Assembly (NCBI GenBank): GCA_049652745.1
Contig: JBASEY010000021.1
Coordinates: 4,204 to 68,203 of the forward strand
DNA: 64,000 nucleotides
From: JBASEY01 sp049652745
GTDB lineage: Bacteria; CSSED10-310
Direction of reading: 5' to 3'
Positions 58,985 to 64,000 of this stretch are shown here, in pieces. Below the pieces are notes generated by a model that saw nothing but the letters and a program-made list of their open reading frames with translations, was not told the DNA's origin and made no database searches. Numbering within the stretch: the stretch's first letter is position 1; every line of letters starts with the position of its first letter. Made by a program: the position numbers and the translations under genes.

Positions 58985-59413
58985 GAAAACCTCCTTTGCA
59001 ATCCGCAAACCGTTTTTCCGGCCATAGCGGTCTTTATAGAGTATAGTGATATTGCAGGCAATGAGAAATGGCAATCGATGTTATCTCAGCCTTGGTATGT
59101 TTAAATGTCTGATTGAAATTTAAGCTTGCTTTATCGGCTAAATTTCGTTATATAACCCACGCGGTTATAGCGGACTCTGTTTCCGCTTGAATCAAGAGGT
59201 AATGTGGAGTAGTGCGCTGAGTTGAATCAACTATACAGTGCAGCCAAAAGACGATGACGCAGAAGCTGAGAAAAGACGAATTCGAAGACCCTGGATCGTG
59301 GTGCGTGAGTGCCGCGACCGCAGCTCTGAACAGTCGGCCGCCATCATCTGATTAGTCCGACAGTTTATCTCCGGTCGCTTTCCACCCGCCGACGACCGAA
59401 ATGGAGGTAAACC
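58985..59413. other. Divergent intergenic region, leader of mgtE
   Basis: About 430 bases. The part before mgtE (59170-59413) is GC-richer and has several small inverted repeats, including AGTTGAATCAACT near 59220. The M-box (ykoK) consensus blocks are not recognisable, but a long unexplained leader before a Mg transporter is worth folding. No ORF is seen. Confidence 0.45.
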
Positions 59414-60793
59414 ATGAAGGACCTTCTTATCACTCGAGATCTTCGTGATCTTATCGCGAAGGAAGACACAGTTGCCATCGAAGAGTTTTGTAAGTCGAAC
59501 CACCCGGCGTTCATTGCAGAACTTCTGGAAGAACTATCCCCTGAAGAGGCGTGGTATGTGTTGAGCCATGCGGAGGCTATGGAGCGTTCTACGATATTCA
59601 GCCACTTGGATGCGGAATCGCAAATTGAAATAATCGAAATTCTTCCACGTGAAAAAATGGTTCGGTTGATATCGGACATGCCGCCTGATGATCGTGCGGA
59701 TCTTTTCAAAAAATTGCCGGAAGAAAGACGCGATACTATTTTACCGGCGCTCGCCCAGGCGGAAAGGGAGGATATTCGACGGCTGACGGCGCATGAGGAA
59801 GGCACGGCAGGGGCTGTGATGACGTCCGACTATGCTACCCTATCTCCAAACATGACGATCCAGCAGGCTATCGATCATCTTCGGGACGTGGCCCCGGACA
59901 AGGAGACGATTTACTATGCATATGTTGTTGACAAGGCACGCAAACTTTTAGGATTCGTCTCGCTAAAAGACTTGATTATATCTCGAAGACAATCGTTTGT
60001 TCGGGATGTGATGCATGAAGATATGATCTATGCAAGAACGACGGATGATCAGGAGGAGGCCGCCCGCAAAATACAAAAATACGACTTGCTGGCTCTGCCG
60101 GTCATCAACGGCGGTGATGCTCTGGTCGGCATCATCACTCACGATGACGCGATGGACATCATTATCCAGGAACACACGGAAGATGTCGAAAAGTTGATGG
60201 CTATCACCGGAAGCCACGAAGCCGGCGCCTATATGCGGACATCCTCTTGGGACCACTTTAAAAACCGAGTATCGTGGGTTGTTTTACTGGCAATGGTAGG
60301 ATTGATTTCAGGATTTATCGTTCAGAGTTTTGAAGGTATTTTTTTACAGTTTACGATTTTTGCCATGTTCATGCCGATGGTGGCGGATACGGGGGGTAAC
60401 ACCGGAAGTCAGAGCGCAACCCTTGTGATTAGGGCCTTGGCGTTGCAGGAAATTACACCTAAAGATATCTTTCAAATTTTATGGAAAGAGACCAAAGTTT
60501 CAATACTGATTTCATTGGTTTTGGCGGTGTTTGCGTTTGGCAGAGTGATGCTGTTCGGCGCCGGATCAAATATACCGGATGGTTACTCGTTGGTGACAAT
60601 CAGCTCGGCTATTTCCGTCGCATTGGGCTTGCAAGTTGTTTCTTCAACTCTGATCGGCGCTCTGCTGCCTTTGGGGGCGGCAAAGTTGAAATGGGACCCG
60701 GCAGTCGTCGCCAGTCCGGCACTGACGACGATTGTCGATGTCACCGGACTGCTGCTTTTCTTTGTGACCGCTAAACTGTTCCTAAAATTGTAA
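59414..60793 (+). CDS. mgtE: MgtE-type magnesium transporter
   Basis: The product is 459 residues. An N-terminal superhelical domain (about 1-130, with LLEELSPEEAWYVL and MPPDDRADLFKKLPEE) is followed by two CBS domains (about 135-260) and five TM helices. The pore signature is PMVADTGGNTGSQSATLVIRAL. Known relatives are Mg2+ channels gated by Mg binding to the cytoplasmic domains. TGGAGG lies 7 bases before the ATG. A 24-base gap separates it from the convergent eno gene without a clear terminator. Confidence 0.95.
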   Translation: MKDLLITRDLRDLIAKEDTVAIEEFCKSNHPAFIAELLEELSPEEAWYVLSHAEAMERSTIFSHLDAESQIEIIEILPREKMVRLISDMPPDDRADLFKKLPEERRDTILPALAQAEREDIRRLTAHEEGTAGAVMTSDYATLSPNMTIQQAIDHLRDVAPDKETIYYAYVVDKARKLLGFVSLKDLIISRRQSFVRDVMHEDMIYARTTDDQEEAARKIQKYDLLALPVINGGDALVGIITHDDAMDIIIQEHTEDVEKLMAITGSHEAGAYMRTSSWDHFKNRVSWVVLLAMVGLISGFIVQSFEGIFLQFTIFAMFMPMVADTGGNTGSQSATLVIRALALQEITPKDIFQILWKETKVSILISLVLAVFAFGRVMLFGAGSNIPDGYSLVTISSAISVALGLQVVSSTLIGALLPLGAAKLKWDPAVVASPALTTIVDVTGLLLFFVTAKLFLKL

Positions 60794-60817
60794 ATTTAAG
60801 ACTCAAAGTATTTGGGT

Positions 60818-62095
60818 TTATCGAGCGAAAGGATTGGAGAAAACCGCTTTTTTCCCCAGGGCAACCTCTATTTCCAGCAATCGGTTATATTTAGCTATCC
60901 GTTCGCTTCGGCAGACTGAACCGGTCTTTATCTGGCCGCCTCCCATAGCAACCGCGAAGTCAGCCAGAAACGTATCTTCAGTCTCGCCGCTGCGATGGGA
61001 TATCACGTAATTCCAGCCGGCTTTGCGACATAATTCTATCGTTTCAATCGTTTCCGTGACAGTACCGATCTGGTTCAATTTGATCAAAACAGCGTTTGCC
61101 GCATTTTCAGCAATTCCTTTTTTCACAAATTTTGAATTCGTGACAAACAAATCATCGCCGACTATCTGAATTTTCGATCCGAGTAATTTTGTGTGGGCTT
61201 TGAAGCCTGCCCAATCGTTTTCATCCAGTCCATCTTCAATCGAGACGATAGGATATTTAGAAACCCATTGTTGATAGAGCGTGTTCATTTCATCCGTTGT
61301 TTTGGTTCCTTGTCCGGATTTTTCCAGTCGATATGCTCCATTTGAATAAAAGGAGCTGGCGGCTGTATCCAGGGTAATCGCGACATCGGCACCTGGTTTG
61401 AATCCAGCGGTTTCAATAGATTGAAGGATCAGATCGCAGGCTTCATCGTTGCTTTTCAAATTCGGAGCGAACCCGCCTTCGTCGCCTACGCCGGTGGCAT
61501 AATTTTTAGAGACAAGGATTTTTCGAAGTGTGTGGAAAATTTCCGCGCCGTATCTCAGCGCTTCGGCAAACGTCGGGGCACCGACCGGCATGATCATGAA
61601 TTCCTGAAAATCGACGCTGTTTTGGGCATGATGGCCTCCGTTGATGATGTTCATCATAGGAATAGGCAATCGGACGGCATCAGCTCCACCCAGATAAGAA
61701 TAAAGAGGTTCATCGATAGCGCTTGCAGCCGCACGCGCAACGGCCATCGAAGCGCCGAGCGTGGCATTGGCGCCGAGCTTGCCTTTGTTTGGTGTTCCAT
61801 CCAGGTTAATCAATACAGAATCGATATCTTTTTGATGCAGAGCGTTCATTCCGATCAGTTCGGGAGCTATCAAGCGGTTGACATTGTCCACGGCTTTCAA
61901 AACACCTTTGCCGCCGTATCGCTTTTTATCGCCGTCACGCAATTCCAAGGCTTCGTTTGCCCCGGTTGAAGCGCCGGAAGGAACCGATGCCGACGCAATA
62001 ACCCCATTTTCCAACGTGCAGAAAACCCGAACAGTCGGATTTCCGCGGGAATCAAGAATTTCCATTGCCTGAAGTGTTTGTATCGTTGTTTTCAT
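60818..62095 (-). CDS. eno: Enolase
   Basis: The product is 425 residues. It converts 2-phosphoglycerate to phosphoenolpyruvate. DSRGNPTVRV (N-terminal loop), ASVPSGASTG, GDEGGFAPNL, SIEDGLDENDWAGFK, VGDDLFVTN and the signature VLIKLNQIGTVTET are all present. HRSGETEDTFLADFAV includes the catalytic loop. AAGGAG lies 9 bases before the ATG. It is monocistronic. Confidence 0.97.
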   Translation of the reverse strand: MKTTIQTLQAMEILDSRGNPTVRVFCTLENGVIASASVPSGASTGANEALELRDGDKKRYGGKGVLKAVDNVNRLIAPELIGMNALHQKDIDSVLINLDGTPNKGKLGANATLGASMAVARAAASAIDEPLYSYLGGADAVRLPIPMMNIINGGHHAQNSVDFQEFMIMPVGAPTFAEALRYGAEIFHTLRKILVSKNYATGVGDEGGFAPNLKSNDEACDLILQSIETAGFKPGADVAITLDTAASSFYSNGAYRLEKSGQGTKTTDEMNTLYQQWVSKYPIVSIEDGLDENDWAGFKAHTKLLGSKIQIVGDDLFVTNSKFVKKGIAENAANAVLIKLNQIGTVTETIETIELCRKAGWNYVISHRSGETEDTFLADFAVAMGGGQIKTGSVCRSERIAKYNRLLEIEVALGKKAVFSNPFAR

Positions 62096-62484
62096 TCTAA
62101 AATCTCCTTGAATTGAATAAATACCTGAAACCCTTTACAGATGTCCAAAATCATGAAAGCTCCAGCATAACAAAACCGCCGGAATAAACAAGAAATTCAT
62201 CCGTCCGCTTTCTATTTCGAACCCTGGTGTCCGATCTAAATAAAATCAAGAAATCGATATCTCCACCTGAAAAAGACTCATATCTGAATTCTTTAAGCTA
62301 TAGAAAAATGCCCGATTATCCGTCTGTTAAATCGTATAAAAGAGTAAGATATCATGTGATTCACAGGAGACATTCATTTCCATGCCTTTGCCGATAGTGT
62401 CTGAGCGAATCAAGAATACTTTGACAAATCTGAAAGGCGACATCCGTAATTTCATCGTCATAAGCTTGATCGACATCAAGAGAA
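62096..62484. other. Intergenic between DUF1573 gene and eno
   Basis: 389 bases. The eno promoter is presumably here, but no consensus pair stands out. Short open frames on the minus strand have no ribosome-binding site. No RNA gene is seen. Confidence 0.5.
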
Positions 62485-63570
62485 TTATTGGTCGGTATTT
62501 TCGAGACTTCGCGGTGTCGGTATCGGCCAACGCTGATAGGCGTGGATAGTCGCCGCTGATTCGCCATATCGCTCTATGTCCGTTTTAATGGTCAGTTTTG
62601 TATTGAATCTGTCTCGAGGAGCACTGGGGCAATAATGGAATGTCAGCGTGTGCTCCAGGCCGGCTTTCTTGCTCCAGGGATCGAGCTTGAACTCACCGTC
62701 TTCAATGGCGGCATCCAGGATTTTGAATGGTAAACCTGTATTGGACTTGAATGTGACGGAATTGACCATGTCACAGGTCACTTCAATATGACGAATGTAT
62801 ATGTCTTCAGGGTCGGCATAAATTGGGTTGAGCATATAGCCGAAAACTTGAAGTTCAAGCTCCGGCATATCAAAACCGGTCGTAACGATTATACCGGTAT
62901 CGAAATTGCCGGGAGGAATCAAAGCGGAGTCTATCGACACATCCAAAGACAATTCTCGGACATCATCTGTTTTCGTGTCATGCAGTTCCCAACTGTATGC
63001 GTCCGGGTAGGCTACATCTTCCTTTAGGCGAATTCCGGTTATTTCCGCTTCATCCAACATCTCCCCCTGGAATACGAAGGTGGTTGTCGTCTTTCCTATC
63101 GGCTTGACGGGAGTCAGGTAATGGCTTGGGTCCGGCACTTCCAGGGCGTAAAACAGGTCCGCCGTAACTTCAAGAGAAATGACCGGAGAAGCCGGATCGT
63201 TCGTTTCGATGGTCAGTCGCTGTTTATCGATACCGCAACGTTTTTTGGTTTTGTAGATAAAGGTGATTTTGCCTTCCCCGCCCGGGGGAATGTCATTGGA
63301 CGAAGCCAAATGACCATCGGTCGCTCACCCGCGCTTGATATCCTCGATGACCAAAACGGCATCGCCTTTATTGGTAAATGTAAACGTATGTTCAAGATTG
63401 TTGCCTGACATCCGGCGTCCGAAATCGTGAAGCGTTTCTTCGAAAACGATTCGTGGAGCATGTGGTTCTGAAGGCGTGCCGGTATCGATATTTTTACAGT
63501 TTGACGCCAACAGCAGCCCGATCAGCAAAACGGGGATTGTGATTAAAAAATGCTTGATTGAAACCACCAT
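62485..63570 (-). CDS. DUF1573 protein with in-frame TGA, possible selenoprotein
   Basis: The frame is 361 residues if TGA at 63325-63327 (codon 82) is read through. It starts at ATG 63570 with AAAGGA 7 bases upstream. A hydrophobic signal (about 5-22) is followed by a DUF1573 domain: IVFEETLHDFG, LEHTFTFTNKGDAVLVIEDI, then KRG-stop-ATDG, then SSNDIPPGGEGKITFIY, and TNDPASPVISLEVTAD. Frame and alignment continue unbroken across the stop. In this family that position holds the first Cys of a conserved CGC-like motif. An 8-bp hairpin with a bulged U and 6-base loop begins 11 bases after the TGA. It could be a Sec codon or a plain nonsense mutation of TGC/TGT. The C-terminal 240 residues hold further beta domains. 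Confidence 0.6.
63292..63314 (-). promoter_or_regulatory. SECIS-like hairpin after the DUF1573 TGA
   Basis: Minus-strand GUCAUUUGG (63314-63306), loop CUUCGU (63305-63300), CCAAUGAC (63299-63292). One U of UUU is unpaired, giving a bulged U with four base pairs above it and a GU in the loop. Ten bases separate it from the UGA. The geometry is like the minimal E. coli fdhF element. Confidence 0.45.
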
Positions 63571-63955
63571 AAACAAATCCTTTCTGTTAGCCGCTCATTC
63601 AAGCAGGCTGAAAACATGGGTTTCAGTGTAACTCTTTTTTTGCCGTTAAATCCAGCGCATTTCGCGTCAGCGTTTGAGCGCTTCGCGTTCAAAGTGCTGA
63701 GAGGGGTGCTCTTCGAGCGCGGTTCCTGGTTTCTGGTTGGGAGTTCACGATCATCAACGATCCCGACAATCAATCAAACCCGCCCGTTTTTTTCGTCCGG
63801 ATAATCAAAAATCGTTGCACGATGCAATTTTGAAAATATTGAGGGGATACCTATAGGCAATATGATCAAAATCAATGTCTATGAAAACGATTTAGATCCT
63901 CGATTAATTCGATTTTAGAACCCATTATAATCCCGATAAATCAGATGGATTTTTC
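63571..63955. other. Intergenic with repeat traces
   Basis: About 385 bases. A stretch at 63640-63745 has TTCCTGGTTTCTGG and GCGTTTGAGCGCTTCGCG-like imperfect repeats seen also near 13870. No gene is seen. Confidence 0.5.
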
Positions 63956-63976
63956 GGGCGGGTTTGAAACCCGCCC
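63956..63976. repeat. Perfect palindrome GGGCGGGTTT-G-AAACCCGCCC
   Basis: A 10-bp perfect inverted repeat (63956-63965 with 63967-63976) with a single-base centre, followed by TTACGG. It resembles the GGGCGGGTTTGAAACCCGCCC element scattered through intergenic DNA of several bacterial genomes. It may be a REP-type element. Confidence 0.6.
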
Positions 63977-64000
63977 TTACGGACATAATGGGGTGCCGGG

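Noticed and set aside
59170..59413. M-box or manganese riboswitch before mgtE
   Set aside because: None of the conserved blocks I know for these classes could be found by eye. Kept only as an open finding.
62361..62567. 68-residue minus-strand frame downstream of the DUF1573 gene
   Set aside because: It overlaps the real C-terminus, has no ribosome-binding site or good start, and resembles a chance open frame.
1..64000. tRNA, rRNA and complete insertion sequences
   Set aside because: No T-loop-like GGTTCGAATCC pattern with matching arms, no rRNA sequence and no intact transposase were seen. Absence by eye is not proof.

Overview
The window comes from a Gram-negative-type bacterial chromosome. 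It has a TonB-dependent receptor, OmpA-like and other lipoproteins, and periplasmic binding proteins. Base composition is moderate, TTG/GTG starts occur, and housekeeping genes (tyrS, eno, acpS, mgtE, epmA) sit among accessory islands. I cannot name the lineage. Integron pieces, a possible selenoprotein and GGGGACAGAC-type dispersed repeats would fit an uncultured anaerobe such as a deltaproteobacterial or candidate-phylum genome, but that is inference.

Layout. 1-3.2 kb is decayed accessory DNA: the end of an ankyrin gene, a frameshifted serine-recombinase remnant, and an AAA_14/DUF4143 ATPase split by an in-frame TGA. 3.4-6.4 kb is a FecCD-type metal or siderophore ABC importer. 6.5-13.6 kb is an integron cassette array read on the minus strand. 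It holds four near-identical attI-like leaders of about 150 bp. Each carries a promoter and ends in a GTT core where a different gene begins. Three of the four are preceded by the 3' end of an integron integrase gene. attC sites separate cassettes for a Gly-rich repeat protein, a UDG-like protein, a zinc ribbon, a truncated flavodoxin, a membrane protein, RsgA, GNAT-YoaP and a VOC protein. A second group with attC-like sites (14.2-17.1 kb) carries two isoprenylcysteine-methyltransferase-like genes and a ParB-like gene.

17.5-21.2 kb is a TetR-controlled MacB-like efflux operon with a visible promoter and operator. 21.5-26.4 kb encodes surface proteins (Thr/Pro-rich, OmpA, vWA) and an FHA-ABC fusion transporter. 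26.6-31.1 kb holds cardiolipin synthase, an FMN reductase, and an MscS/DUF432 pair. 31.3-35.0 kb is a compact AcpS / AMP-ligase / ACP / alpha-oxoamine synthase operon, probably making an aminoketone from an ACP-bound acyl group. 35.3-41.9 kb has epmA, a HAD phosphatase, a degenerate GGDEF protein, tyrS and an FHA operon. 41.9-49.4 kb is an envelope operon of two beta-propeller proteins around two PMT-type glycosyltransferases. 49.5-51.2 kb has a GT2 enzyme and Hsp20. 51.3-56.8 kb is a tightly coupled TonB receptor / NTPase / binding protein / permease / ATPase operon. The right end has a 5'-nucleotidase, MgtE, enolase and a DUF1573 protein whose frame is interrupted by one TGA at a conserved Cys position, followed by a SECIS-like hairpin.

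The strongest candidates for something undescribed are the multi-attI integron array (including a repeated unit bounded by recombination cores on both sides) and the possible DUF1573 selenoprotein.
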